A stretch of 64,000 nt of DNA from Kiritimatiellia bacterium (GCA_012103575.1 WLWN01000001.1:2732538-2796537); one strand, 5' to 3'; counted from the first letter of the stretch, positions 1 to 9,622 are shown. Program-made: numbers and translations. The notes: generated by a model not told the origin, from the sequence alone.

Positions 1-841
1 ATAGTTCCTGCGGGCTGCAAGGCTGCCCAACCGATTCTTTATCTTGCCCCACATTTTTTCAGTGGGGTTGGAATCGGGGCTGTAGGGTGGAAGGAATCTT
101 ACATGGGCCCCACATGACTCAATGAGTTCAATGACCTTGGGATTGTGATGGACGCGAAGATTGTCCATGATGACGATGTCTTCAGGTGAAAGAGTCGGGA
201 GAAGAACCCGGCGAATATATTCTCCAAAAACAGCCGTGTCTGTCGCCCCTTCCCCCTCCATGGCCGCTGTTGTTCCGTCCAGGCGGACCGAAGAAATCAA
301 GGTGGTGGTACACCAATGTCCATAAGGCGTTTTGGCAAAAAGCCTGTCCCCGCCCAACGCCCGGCCCCGCAGACGAGTCATATTCGTTTTCGCCCCGGAT
401 TCATCAATAAAGACAAGGCGACTTGGATCAAGTTTGGCCACCTCTTGGATCCACTGCTTTCTCAAGAGATTTACATCCGCCCGGTCTTGCTCGCTGGCGT
501 GAAGCGTTTCTTTTATACCGGCAGCCCAACCGATTCAACGCCCGCTGTACGGCCATGATCGACCCCTTCACGCCGCTCATGTTCTTGAGTTCTTCAAGCG
601 TTGCATCGGGATGTTTGCCCCCCAGTTGAGCCAACGCCTTGAGCTGCTTTCCGCTGTAGAGGGCCTGACGATGCCCACGCGGTCGGGGAGCGGTCTGTCC
701 GGTTTCGTTGAAACGAGAGAGCCCACGCTGAAACGTTCTAAGATCTACACGATAAGAAGATGCGATATCGGCCTGGGAACCTTTGCCCATTTTGTAGGCA
801 TCTATCGCACGCCGCCGGATTTCTGCTGTTGCTATACTCAT
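1..841 (-). pseudogene. IS630 transposase, frameshifted
   Basis: The reading frame starts at 841 (MSIATAEIRRRAIDAYKMGK) with the N-terminal helix-turn-helix. It loses frame at about 520-535, where TCCCGG of the intact copies is replaced by GGGCTGCCGG, a net gain of 4 bp. The remaining DDE half reads in another frame, including IVIMDNLRVHHNP and NPTEKMW-type motifs, and runs off the window. Copies at 6.7, 41.0 and 60.5 kb carry the same lesion, so it predates their spread. Confidence 0.85.
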
Positions 842-893
842 GTCATGGAGTATAGATCTTCTAGAGAGGCATTTTCAATCGTTAAATGCTCTA
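1..893 (-). mobile_element. IS630-type element, copy 1 (cut by window edge)
   Basis: This is one of six near-identical copies of an IS630-family element of 996-1000 bp. The transposase 5' end faces right and the element ends at the TA at 892-893. The terminal repeat reads TAGAGCATTTAACGATTG inward from the right. The opposite end, TAGAGCGCTTCACGATTG in other copies, lies outside the window. This copy belongs to the frameshifted subgroup. Confidence 0.93.
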
Positions 894-974
894 GTTTTGC
901 ATTAGCGTGCTATTGGATTTTTGTTATAGTTGGTATGCGTAAAATATAGGTGGTAGACTTAAGTTGGCTGCATT

Positions 975-1733
975 ATGAAAGAGAAACAGAATATAGAATG
1001 GAAGGAGTCCTGGCGGGATGAATATCTGAATCGGTTTTTTCAGGACGGATGTGGATCTTCGTTTCCAAGACAAGGTACACGGTGATCTTTTCTCCCAAGT
1101 AACCAAGGCGCTTGACCTCCTCCTGACGAAGTACACGAGAGCTACGATTTCCTATCGCGGTGTCCAACGTATCGAGAGCGCTATCCTGTTCCGGAAGATG
1201 CGTTGCGTGAGGCATTGCACAATGCGGTGGTACACAAAAATTATTCCAGTGGCATACCCATACAAATCAGAGTTTATGCGGATAAGATCAGCCTATGGAA
1301 CCCTGGCCAGCTCCCGGCCAACTGGACGGTTGAGCGCTTGTTGCGGAAGCACGCCTCTCACCCCTTCAGCCCCGATGTGGCCAATGCATTCTTTCGTGTC
1401 GGAATGATCGAAGCATGGGGACGAGGAATAGAAAGAGTCATTGAATCCTGTCATGCCGCTGATTTTCCCCGGCCCGAAATTCGGTGTGACCATGCCAATA
1501 TGCGAGTAGAATTCCCGTTCGCGTCCGGCAGTAAGGCTAAAACGTCGGTGAAAAGTTCGGTGAAAATTCTGGAGCTGTTGAAGCTGAATAGCCAGATGAC
1601 TATACCAGAGCTTGCAGAACAGGTAGGTATTACGACTCAGGCAATCGAAAAAAACATAAAGAAACTACAGGACAATGGCTCCCTGGCAAGGGTGGGTCCG
1701 ACCAAAGGCGGCCATTGGAAAGTCATAGACTAA
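975..1733 (+). pseudogene. AlbA/Schlafen-like ATP-binding regulator, decayed
   Basis: The start is preserved (MKEKQNIEWKESWRDEYLN at 975), the usual opening of AlbA_2/Schlafen-like ATP-binding proteins. The text then jumps and changes frame several times (about 1030-1200), with roughly 100 expected residues missing. From 1203 to 1733 a coherent 176-codon C-terminal part remains: REALHNAVVHKNY, a GHKL-type ATP-binding motif, then GRGIERVIESC, and a winged-helix tail with IPELAEQVGITTQAIEKNIK. Intact relatives are DNA-binding regulators often found near mobile DNA. I judge it non-functional, although the C-terminal half could still be translated alone. Confidence 0.7.
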
Positions 1734-1855
1734 CGACCGAGGAATCCTCAGTCGTTGCCACATGAAAAATTAATGAACGAAAAATGGTTATGATGGATTA
1801 AAATATCTTTCTGCAAGGTCAGCTGATCACTCTTCAAGTAAGGCCAGTTCCTCTT

Positions 1856-2809
1856 TTACAACCTTGGCTGGGAGCCATCCTTTACCACGATCTCTTGTCC
1901 TTTTTTTGAAAGGACTAATTTCAGGAACTCTTTAGTCATAGCGTCGAAAGGTTGTCCCGGTTTTTTCGCCACGTAGACATAAAGCATCCGGCCCAATGGA
2001 TAATTTCCCTTGAGCACGTTTTCATAAGAAGGCTTATAGGTGGTCTCTCCTGTTTTCTTGCTCAGCCCGATGGCTTTTACACCTAAGGTTTTGTAACCAA
2101 TTCCGGAGTAACCTATTCCTGCAAGATCTTCGGTTACGCCCAACACGACGGAAGCGGAACCCGGCTGCTCTTTAACCCTATCTTTGTAATCACCTTTGAA
2201 TAGGGCTTTCTTTTTGAAGTAGCCATACGTTCCCGAGGCAGAATTACGGCCATAAAGACTGATAGGTTTTCCGGATAACATTCCGGCTAGACCCAACTGG
2301 CCCCAGGTTGCAATATCTTCATCGTGCCCGCCTTTGCGTGTTTTGGAAAAGACCGCATCCACCTGTTGAAGCGAGAGCGAATCAATGGGGTTGTCTTTGT
2401 TGACATACACCGCCAATGAGTCAAGCTCCATGCCAATACGAGTAGGTTCGAAGCCGTATTTATCCTCAAAACGCTCAAGCTCCTCTTTTTTCATTTTACG
2501 GGACATCGGTCCTAGTTGTGCGGTTCCCGCAATTAAGGCGGGTGGAGCCGTACTTGAACCTTTACCTTCAATCTGAATATTTATATCGGCGTGATGTTTA
2601 CGGAAGGCCTCCGCCCAAAAGGTCATGAGGTTATTTAGGGTGTCGGAACCGATGCTGTTCAGATTTCCGGATACATTACCCGTCTTGTTATATGAGGGTA
2701 GATCGGGATCAACTTCGATCTGTGCATAACTTAATCCTGTAAAAATAGATAGAGCTAGGACCGTTGAGGCGATTTGCAAGGTTTTAAGTTTCTGATTGGT
2801 ATAGTTCAT
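1856..2809 (-). CDS. pstS: Phosphate-binding protein PstS (3' end frameshifted)
   Basis: This is a periplasmic phosphate-binding protein of the PstS family. A signal peptide (MNYTNQKLKTLQIASTVLAL...SYA) is followed by NLNSIGSDTLNNLMTFWAEAF, GKGSSTAPPALIAG and GRNSASGTYGYF, the phosphate-contacting stretches of the family. I start at 2809 because AAGGAG lies just upstream; a longer frame to 2836 overlaps the porin stop. The protein ends DGSQPRL and stops. Shifting frame by one gives KVVKEELALLEE and a stop at 1827, which fits the family C-terminus. A small indel near 1870 has therefore replaced the last 12 or so residues, and function may survive. No pstC, pstA or pstB lies in the window. Confidence 0.88.
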   Translation of the reverse strand: MNYTNQKLKTLQIASTVLALSIFTGLSYAQIEVDPDLPSYNKTGNVSGNLNSIGSDTLNNLMTFWAEAFRKHHADINIQIEGKGSSTAPPALIAGTAQLGPMSRKMKKEELERFEDKYGFEPTRIGMELDSLAVYVNKDNPIDSLSLQQVDAVFSKTRKGGHDEDIATWGQLGLAGMLSGKPISLYGRNSASGTYGYFKKKALFKGDYKDRVKEQPGSASVVLGVTEDLAGIGYSGIGYKTLGVKAIGLSKKTGETTYKPSYENVLKGNYPLGRMLYVYVAKKPGQPFDAMTKEFLKLVLSKKGQEIVVKDGSQPRL

Positions 2810-2822
2810 TATTTTCTCCTTA

Positions 2823-3893
2823 TTAGAATTTAGCAATCAGGTCTAGTTGGCCTCGGTTATAATCTTTTGACCCGTTATCAATTTCGTTTACAAAAATTGT
2901 AGCGCTCAGCTGCAAGCTTTTAGCAAGCTGATGTTTAGCTTGTAGACGATAACCCTCTACGTCGGTTCCTCCTCCACCTGAATCAGAGTCTGTAAAGATG
3001 CCGACCACTACATTTGCCTCTAAATCGGGATAGTTATAATCCATTTGAAAGGTGCCTGGATCTTTGGATTTACCAAAGGTTATCCCAAACATAAAACCGC
3101 TATCTTCCGTGGTGGCTTCGGTGTTATTGACATAGTCCCCGTAAACCATTACGGGTATGCCGAGATCCAGTTTAGCTTTAGCAAAGAGTTCTAATTCGCT
3201 AAAATCTTCAGCGTAGAGCGTTTGCGTGACTTCCATGGTCAAGGGATCGACCATATCAACGACATCGTTACCAAAACCATCGGTTGGATCAAAAAAAGTC
3301 GGGAATCCCCGCATGTTGTCATAATAGAAGAAGCCTGCACCACCGATAACAGGACCCGCTTCTACGGCAGCTTGTACACCGTACAGGTAGGTCTCACTTT
3401 CTGAGGAACGTTCCTCAGGAACAAGTACCGCACCATTGAAATAAAACGTAGCGACATCGCCTTCAGACGTGTATTGGGCTGCGACTCCTTCAGGGTTAAG
3501 GTCACCGTCCCAAAGGAGGCCTTTTACCTTGAGGAACAGTACCAGCATTTTCCCACCCAGCAGATCAATGCCTTCCACTTTATCTGGGCTCCAGATCACA
3601 TAAGCTCGATCCAGTTGGATATCTTTAGAGCTGAATCCATCATCAAGAGTTTGATTGCTGGATACCGGATCATCACTTCCGCTGGCCAAGCGCAACTTGA
3701 CCTGTACTGTGTCATTGACCTGAGCCGTAGCACTGAGACGGGCACGTAACCGAGTACGTGTACGCTCATTCTTACCTTCTTGATCAATCCATTCCTCTCT
3801 TAGGCGAAGATCTCCTTTGAAAGATACCTTTTCTGTCCAGCTCACTTCTTCTGCCTTAGCGGAGAGCGATGCTCCGCATAGTATGATCATCAC
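2823..3893 (-). CDS. Putative phosphate-type outer-membrane porin
   Basis: A 356-residue beta-rich protein, ending in the C-terminal aromatic LDLIAKF expected of an outer-membrane barrel. It has alternating short strands (VSFKGDLRLREEWIDQEGKN, RLRARLSATAQVND) and acidic loops such as TDSDSGGGGTD. It sits 14 bp upstream of pstS and downstream of phoBR on the same strand, so a role in phosphate or anion uptake is inferred. The start is odd: the GTG/ATG pair at 3893/3890 leaves a signal peptide without positive charges. Upstream in-frame codons read IIKKIIYIV behind AAAGGA at a suitable distance, but no ATG remains there. The true start codon may have been mutated. Confidence 0.72.
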   Translation of the reverse strand: MMIILCGASLSAKAEEVSWTEKVSFKGDLRLREEWIDQEGKNERTRTRLRARLSATAQVNDTVQVKLRLASGSDDPVSSNQTLDDGFSSKDIQLDRAYVIWSPDKVEGIDLLGGKMLVLFLKVKGLLWDGDLNPEGVAAQYTSEGDVATFYFNGAVLVPEERSSESETYLYGVQAAVEAGPVIGGAGFFYYDNMRGFPTFFDPTDGFGNDVVDMVDPLTMEVTQTLYAEDFSELELFAKAKLDLGIPVMVYGDYVNNTEATTEDSGFMFGITFGKSKDPGTFQMDYNYPDLEANVVVGIFTDSDSGGGGTDVEGYRLQAKHQLAKSLQLSATIFVNEIDNGSKDYNRGQLDLIAKF

Positions 3894-4041
3894 AATGTAT
3901 ATAATTTTTTTTATAATATTATACGCTTCCTTTGCTTGCTATTTTGACTGGAATTTCGAATCGGATCCCTTGCTTCCGGAAGAAGAATCTAAGGATGATG
4001 TATTAGAAACGTATTAGGACCAAGTGAGGAGTTTGTAATAA

Positions 4042-4493
4042 TTAAGCGGGCAAATGAATCGTGAAGGTGCTGCCTTTGCCCACCTCGCTATCGACACGGA
4101 CTGAATCGCCGTGGGCTTGAGCAATATGCTTTACAATCGCTTAACCTAACCCCGCCCCACCAAGTTCACGGCTGCGCGCTTTATCGATTCGATAAAATCG
4201 TTCGAAGAGGCGCGGGAGGTATTCTGGGGGGATTCCGGGGCCTTGATCGTGTACGCTAATACGAACCTCTTGTTCATAAGCTGTTGCACCGATGGTGACC
4301 ACTGTATGGGAGCTGCTATACTTAATTGCATTGTCTAAAAGGTTAACCACAGCTTGTTCCAATAACGGGCCATTGATTGAGGCCTTGATCTGTTCGGACA
4401 TATCGACCTCAACCTTTATCTCTTTGCGCTCGGCTTTTAATGCACAGGCAGCCGCAGCCGCAAAAAGTATGGGTTTCACATGACTCTGCCTGT
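4042..4493 (-). pseudogene. phoR: PhoR-type histidine kinase, C-terminal (ATPase) fragment
   Basis: This is the HATPase half of a phosphate-regulon sensor kinase. The N box (EQAVVNLLDNAIKYS), G1 box (VHDQGPGIP) and F box (LFERFYRIDKARS) are followed by GGAGLG. A TAA then replaces the residue after GLG, and the frame continues AIVKHIAQAHGDSVRVDSEV to the natural stop at 4042. The upstream HisKA half lies at 6047-6667 beyond an inserted element. This part therefore carries both an IS disruption and a nonsense codon. Confidence 0.85.
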
Positions 4494-4560
4494 TGCCTCA
4501 TTAAAAAATGACACCGTAGCATATTAAAACTCGTTGACACTTATCACCAATACTTGTTGG

Positions 4561-4584
4561 ACCCATTTCTGTCAAGAAATGGGT
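4561..4584. repeat. Perfect 10-bp stem-loop in the element's 3' non-coding end
   Basis: ACCCATTTCT, loop GTCA, then AGAAATGGGT. It lies between the left terminal repeat and the large hairpin at 4622. It could be a terminator-like or transposition-related subterminal structure; no T run follows. Confidence 0.6.
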
Positions 4585-4621
4585 CGGGTGGATGCCTTTC
4601 TGTTCATTCTTTTACCTTCCA

Positions 4622-4700
4622 GGAGTTATCCACAGATCCGTCCCGGCGAGAATGGGCCCCATTCGCTCGTCGGAGGCGGGACGGATCTGTGGGTAACTCC
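4622..4700. repeat. Large nested hairpin (22/23-bp arms)
   Basis: The outer arms begin GGAGTTATCCACAGATCC and end GGATCTGTGGGTAACTCC, matching at 22 of 23 positions. The 33-bp centre contains its own palindrome, AATGGGCCCCATT. The whole 79 bp could fold almost completely. It lies downstream of the transposase stop, within the element. Position and symmetry suggest either a nested miniature element or a structural end of the host element. Confidence 0.7.
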
Positions 4701-4810
4701 GTGGTTGACTTTCACCTTTGCCTTTTTCGCCATGTTTTTGACTTCGCCTCAAAAAACGACCGCCTCAGATGCCCTGTATCCAACGATCTCTCAGAAGGCT
4801 TTGTCTTCTT

Positions 4811-6013
4811 TTATAAGAGAGCATTACCCCACGAAACTTCTAGAGATCCTTTCAAGTCAGGAGGGTGTTTTTTTAACCGTTCAATCTTTCGGAGATGCTC
4901 TTCGATCTGCTTTTTGAGCTTGTAGGGGTCCAAAACTTCATATTGACCTTCGAGGGCCTTGACTTGTTCAAGACCAAGCAGTTGGCTCTGAACCAGTCGC
5001 TCATAAGGGGTCTTGGCTTTGTCATATTTTTTGATATACCGGCTTTGGATCCGCTTTTTGGACTTCAGCTTCATCGATGGACAAAAAAAATTGTTATACT
5101 TTTCCCAGACAACATAGAGGTGGTTGATGACATCAACCAGATCAGGGTGTTCGAGTCGATCATACCCCAAACGTTGACGAACATGGGTCCAGTTCTTTTG
5201 TTCTACATGGGCATTATCATTTTTATGGTAGCTCCGTGACCGCGTATAGCCTACCGGCTTTTGACGGTTGCTAAAATAACGAACCAGGTGCCAATTTAAG
5301 AACTCCGAACCGTTGTCGGTATCGAATCCCAAAAGAGAAAAAGGGAGTTTTTCTTCTACGTCTTGGGTTTGCTTTTGAATCCCTCCATATCCTTTGTTCC
5401 AAACGGCACGTTGGGCCGTTCAACCCGTTACAATATCGGTATAGGTAATCGACCAGATGAAGTTTCCGCTCATCGATCCCCCACAATGGGCGACGGTGTC
5501 AGCTTCCAAATAGCCCGGTTGTTGAATATCCTGGTTGTCGATCCGCACAGGGATTTGATTTTTCAGGGTAGATCCTGGCTTCGTTGCGCTGTTTCGATAG
5601 CGTCTATACCGGCTCCTTTCTGAGGCTAATAATCGGTCAATAGTCGCTGGACTTATATCGAGCAATTTAGAACGAATGGGGGCCGATAAAGCGCTATAGT
5701 GTTTGCTATAATCTCTGAGCCAGATCGGTAAAGCTTGTTGCAAACGTTTGCCGAACAGGTGCCCTGTTTGGTGCCAGATCGTTTTCAAAGCGGCTAAAAG
5801 TTCGGGGTTGGCATAATAGCTTTTTCGGCCACGCTGCTTGGCCGAACGACGGATTTTTCCGCCGAGCAGTTTAATGGCGTATTTACGCTCATAGCCACAG
5901 ACTTGGCATACTTCATCAATGAGGCGTGTTTTATATCGTTTGCTGGCCCGTTTATACCGGTGACCCATTCGATGTATATATTCTTTTCTCGATTCGTAAC
6001 TCATACTTTTCAT
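4811..6013 (-). pseudogene. Integrase-core transposase with internal UGA
   Basis: Read from 6013 (MKSMSYESRKEYIHRMGHRY): a basic N-terminal DNA-binding part with CQVCGYERKYAIKLLGG, then a DDE core (YLEADTVAHCGGSMSGNFIW...TDIVTG, FDTDNGSEFLNW). The frame hits TGA after TDIVTG at about 5420, where related proteins have tryptophan, and continues coherently as TAQRAVWNKGYGGIQ to the stop at 4811. UGA ends ordinary genes here (trxA, moaC), so I read this as a TGG-to-TGA mutation and a dead transposase. Confidence 0.78.
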
Positions 6014-6046
6014 GCCCCCTTTTTGGGTGTCATTTTTTGTGAGGCA

Positions 6047-6667
6047 ATTCGCTCTGTGTGAGCGTGACCGCATCTCGATCGCTTTCTTGTTCAATGCGTG
6101 ATAAGCTCAATAAGTCTTCAATAATCGATGAGAGCCGATCCGCATTTTTCGACATAATGCCTAAAAAGTGCCGGGCGTTTTCCGGTTCATCCATGGCCCC
6201 TTCGAGCAAGGTTTCAATAAATCCTTTCAGAGTGGTAATGGGTGTCTTTAATTCATGAGAAACATTGGCCACAAAGTCTCGGCGCACGAGTTCTAGCCTC
6301 CGTAATCGTGTGACATCGTGTAAAACAATTAATGCTCCAATCCCACCTCCTTTTGCATTGCACAAGCGGGTTCCATAGGCTTGAATAGATCGATCTTCGC
6401 CGGCGTAATGAATAATAAGTTCGGTTTCGAGCGGGTCCTCCGCGTTGAGTTGTCGTGAGATGAAGTCTTGTAGATCTAGGTTTCGTATAACTTCTTGAAT
6501 GGTTCGATCTGGGGGAGTCTCAGTATTGATATCTAACAACATGCCGGCTGCTTGGTTTACATTAATCAATCGTTCCTGGTTATCTATTGCAATCACCCCT
6601 TCGGTCATGCTCGAGAGCGCAGCCTCCTCTTCTCGGCGTTGTTGTTCAATGGTGTTTATTTTTTCAT
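6047..6667 (-). pseudogene. phoR: PhoR-type histidine kinase, PAS and HisKA fragment
   Basis: A PAS sensor segment (MTEGVIAIDNQERLINVNQAAG, LIVLHDVTRLRRLELVRRDF) is followed by the HisKA phospho-acceptor helix with the H box FVANVSHELKTPITTLKGFI. It is bounded on the right by IS630 copy 2 and on the left by the integrase-type element. Joined to the N-terminal piece at 7668-7722, roughly 200 residues (membrane, periplasmic and HAMP parts) are missing. The IS630 insertion was therefore accompanied by a deletion. Confidence 0.85.
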
Positions 6668-7667
6668 TAGAGCATTTAACGATTGAAATGCCTCTTTAGA
6701 AGATCTATACTCCATGACATGAGTATAGCAACAGCAGAAATCCGGCGGCGTGCGATAGATGCCTACAAAATGGGCAAAGGTTCCCAGGCCGATATCGCAT
6801 CTTCTTATCGTGTAGATCTTAGAACGTTTCAGCGTGGGCTCTCTTGTTTCAACGAAACCGGACAGACCGCTCCCCGACCGCGTGGGCATCGTCAGGCCTT
6901 CTACAGCGGAAAGCAGCTCAAGGCGTTGGCTCAACTGGTGGGCAAACATCCCGATGCAACGCTTGAAGAACTCAAGAACATGAGCGGCGTGAAGGGGTCG
7001 ATCATGGCCGTACAGCGGGCGTTGAATCGGTTGGGCTGCCGGTATAAAAGAAACGCTTCACGCCAGCGAGCAAGACCGGGCGGATGTAAATCTCTTGAGA
7101 AAGCAGTGGATCCAAGAGGTGGCCAAACTTGATCCAAGTCGCCTTGCCTTTATTCATGAATCCGGGGCGAAAACGAATATGACTCGTCTGCGGGGCCGGG
7201 CGTTGGGCGGGAACAGGCTTTTTGCCAAAACGCCTCATGGACATTGGTGTACCACCACCTTGATTTCTTCGGTCCGCCTGGACGGAACAACAGCGGCCAT
7301 GGAGGGGGAGGGGGCGACAGAGACGGCTGTTTTTGGAGAATATATTCGCCGGGTTCTTCTCCCGACTCTTTCACCTGAAGACATCGTCATCATGGACAAT
7401 CTTCGCGTCCATCACAATCCCAAGGTCATTGAACTCATTGAGTCATGTGGGGCCCATGTAAGATTCCTTCCACCCTACAGCCCCGATTCCAACCCCATTG
7501 AAAAAATGTGGGGCAAGATAAAGAATCGGTTGGGCAGCCTTGCAGCCCGCAGTCAGCAGGAGCTATCTGAAGCGATCACACAAGCGTTCGAAGAGGTTTC
7601 TCCCGACGACGTAATCGGCTGGTTTTCTTCGTGCTGCATCGCGATACCTCAATCGTGAAGCGCTCTA
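6668..7667 (+). mobile_element. IS630-type element, copy 2 (1000 bp)
   Basis: Complete from TA to TA. The left end TAGAGCATTTAACGATTG and the right end, TAGAGCGCTTCACGATTG on the other strand, form the terminal inverted repeat. It lies inside phoR in the orientation opposite to the kinase. It carries the 4-bp frameshift shared by four of the six copies, at about 7031-7040. Confidence 0.93.
6719..7658 (+). pseudogene. IS630 transposase, frameshifted
   Basis: The first half (6719 to about 7135) is the helix-turn-helix domain; the second (about 7087-7658) is the DDE domain with FIHESGAK, IVIMDNLRVHH and SNPIEKMWGKIK. They are out of frame because of the 4-bp gain at about 7031. In this copy the first catalytic aspartate is also altered (FIHESG instead of FIDESG), so it is inactive on two counts. 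Confidence 0.88.
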
Positions 7668-7722
7668 GCCCAAGCAAAAGATAGGTGGGCATTAACTGTC
7701 AGAAGAGTCGTTTTCTTCTCAT
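7668..7722 (-). pseudogene. phoR: PhoR N-terminal stub
   Basis: The start ATG overlaps the phoB stop as ATGA (7719-7722), the usual coupling of a phoB-phoR pair. It reads MRRKRLF, then TGA, then QLMPTYLLLGL up to the IS630 boundary. PhoR proteins commonly read LFWQL here, so TGA probably replaced a TGG tryptophan codon. Confidence 0.7.
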
Positions 7723-8352
7723 GATAGATCCTTAAATCGGTAGCCAATTCCACGAACGGTTTCGATGTAGGGAGCACAGCTTGCTATTTTCTTGCGGAGT
7801 CCAACCATTTAAATATCGACCGTGCGCTCCGTTACAGTGTAATCTTGTCCCTTCACGGCATCCACGATTTGTTGTCGTGTAAAAGCCCATCCCGGATGCT
7901 GTATTAAAAAGTGTAATACTCCAAACTCCGTAGCGGTGAGTTCCGTGGGTTTGCCCTGGATCAAAACCTCATGCCGAAGCGGATCAATAGACAGACCTCC
8001 ATATTGAAGCACACTGTCTTTATCTACGGCTTTACGTTCATGGCGTCTTAGAAGAGCGCGGATGCGCGCGAACAGGATCTTTGGGCTAAACGGTTTTGTG
8101 ATATAATCATCTGCCCCTAATTCAAGCCCAACCACGATATCAGACTCCTCACCCTTTGCCGTGAGCATGATCAGCGGAACAGTTGCTGTTTGGGTATTTT
8201 TCTTCAGCGCACGACAGACATCAAAGCCATCCATGCCGGGCAACATTAGATCAAGGAGAATGAGATGGACTTGGTTGGATTTAAGAAAATGTAAGGCCTT
8301 TTCTCCACTGCTTACGGCTAAAACCTCATACCCTTCTTTACTAAGGTTATAG
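7719..8352 (-). pseudogene. phoB: PhoB-type response regulator, N-truncated with nonsense codon
   Basis: The receiver domain survives from YNLSKEGYEVL onward, with the phospho-acceptor region LILLDLMLPGMDGFDVCRAL and the switch KPFSPKILFARIRALLRR. The winged-helix output domain follows (LTATEFGVLHFLIQHPG, TVTERTVDI). TAA then interrupts it at about 7807; the continuing frame MVGLRKKIASCAPYIETVRG ends at 7719. The first 25 or so residues, including the acidic pocket, are replaced by IS1380 copy A. The phosphate two-component system is therefore lost on both sides. Confidence 0.87.
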
Positions 8353-9622
8353 CCTGAATCCGTCGGCGTGGCGGACCAATCGAACCGCGCAATAAACGAT
8401 ATTTTTGAGAACCGTTTTGATTCGCCAGCACGGGATGTTGATTTTCTGCGGGGCAAGCCCAGCCCGTTTGATGACCTCTTGGCCAAGACCGCGCAATAGG
8501 TTGAAGGCCACCATGGCGCATAACAGAATAATCTTATTGGCACAGAGTCTCCCCGAAGGCAATCGCTCAACATCAAGATCGCTTTTGAGTTCACTGTGGT
8601 ACTGCTCGCTGGGGCCATGTCTATGATAGAGATCTAGCACCGTCTTGGCACGACAAGAGAGGTTCGTCCACCAGGTGTTCACCTCAAGTTTAGGAACCAG
8701 AAGTTTCTGACCATCGATATCGATGGTGCGTTTAATCACTTCGAAGGCCACCGGGACACAAGGGCGGTTTTGGTCACCACCGGGATGGAAATGATCGAAA
8801 AAGCCTGTGTAAACGTTCTTGCCTTCACGACTGTCTTGTTTGTCTCCAACTCGGCGTGCAAGGGCCAGCATTTGTTCAGGACATTCGCGGCGAGGATTTC
8901 GCTTTACGATAAAATAATGACCCCCAAAAACGTCGAAGTTATCGGCCGCAGCGTTGCCACTATCAAGCCGAAGCAAACATTTTCCACCCAGGCCCAGGGT
9001 TTGGAGCGTTTCAACGCTGCGGGCAATAAACGCGGTCGTTCCCGACTGACAATGTTGTTTACCGGGTCGAAGTTCGCACTCAAGCATGTGGTCTTGAGTG
9101 CCCACATAGGCAAATATCGGGGCGTAACCATCATGGCCCTTCTAGGTGTAGGAAACGGCTTCTTTCGAAGAGCCTGAGTGATCCAAAGGGCTCACATCGA
9201 TATCGACGGGAACAAGATCAAGCCCTTCGACATCTACCTAGCCAAAGGGGCCCGAGGAAAGAAATTCGGTGTTGAGTTTGCGTAGCCCCACATGGGTTCT
9301 AGCTGGGGGCAGGTTGTCGAAACGACGTCGGAACACCGGCTCAGAGGCTACCTTTTTAACTCCCCTTTTTAAGTCCAAAGGCATTCGTAAAAATCTCATC
9401 ACCCCGGTACAGGTCGATATCATTGAAATCGGTTCGACCGTTGCAAAGTAAGCCGATCTGGGTAAGGAGGATCTCCCGATCAGAGATCGCATCGGAGCGG
9501 CGTGGTTGAAAATTGGAGGGAAGAATCCGTTGAGCATGATCCTCAAGCAGCAGGCCGCAAAGATGATTTCCGCTTGTGCTGTTGAGTTCGCCCTTGCCAG
9601 TCTTTATTTTATATTGTTTCAT
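8353..9622 (-). pseudogene. IS1380 transposase, multiply broken
   Basis: It starts at 9622 (MKQYKIKTGKGELNSTSGNH). The frame is lost near 9355-9375 through a 13-bp tandem duplication ending in TTAAAAAG, then meets TAG after SSGPFG at about 9240. It continues through the DDE region (LLRLDSGNAAADNF, LDLYHRHGPSEQYHSELKSD) and loses its C-terminus to the internal deletion. Both lesions are shared with copy B. Confidence 0.82.

Larger units (their letters stand above)
4494..6046 (-). mobile_element. Integrase-type insertion sequence (about 1.55 kb) inside phoR
   Basis: The terminal inverted repeats are TGCCTCATTAAAAAATGACA at the left and the reverse complement of TGCCTCACAAAAAATGACAC at the right. 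Between them lies a broken DDE transposase on the minus strand. Its sequence (LEADTVAHCGGSMSGNF, FDTDNGSEFLNW) belongs to the rve integrase-core group outside the classic IS3 and IS30 families. It splits the HisKA and ATPase halves of the histidine kinase. I do not see a clear target duplication. The left 300 bp are non-coding and carry two strong hairpins (listed separately). Confidence 0.8.

Noticed and set aside
1734-1754. Hairpin CGACCGAGG-AAT-CCTCAGTCG after the AlbA-like relic as a terminator
   Set aside because: The stem has mismatches and no T run follows on either strand.
4534-4925. Two overlapping plus-strand frames of over 120 codons
   Set aside because: They lie over the element's hairpins and antisense to the transposase C-terminus, and show no protein-like composition or start signals.
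5420-8352. UGA-as-tryptophan recoding, suggested by TGA at expected Trp positions in the transposase and PhoR
   Set aside because: UGA ends trxA, moaC and other intact genes, and UAA and UAG nonsense codons occur in the same relics. Mutational decay explains all of them.
8347-9105. Apparent 252-codon gene on the minus strand
   Set aside because: This is the intact middle of the broken IS1380 transposase plus run-through into the terminal repeat, not a separate gene.
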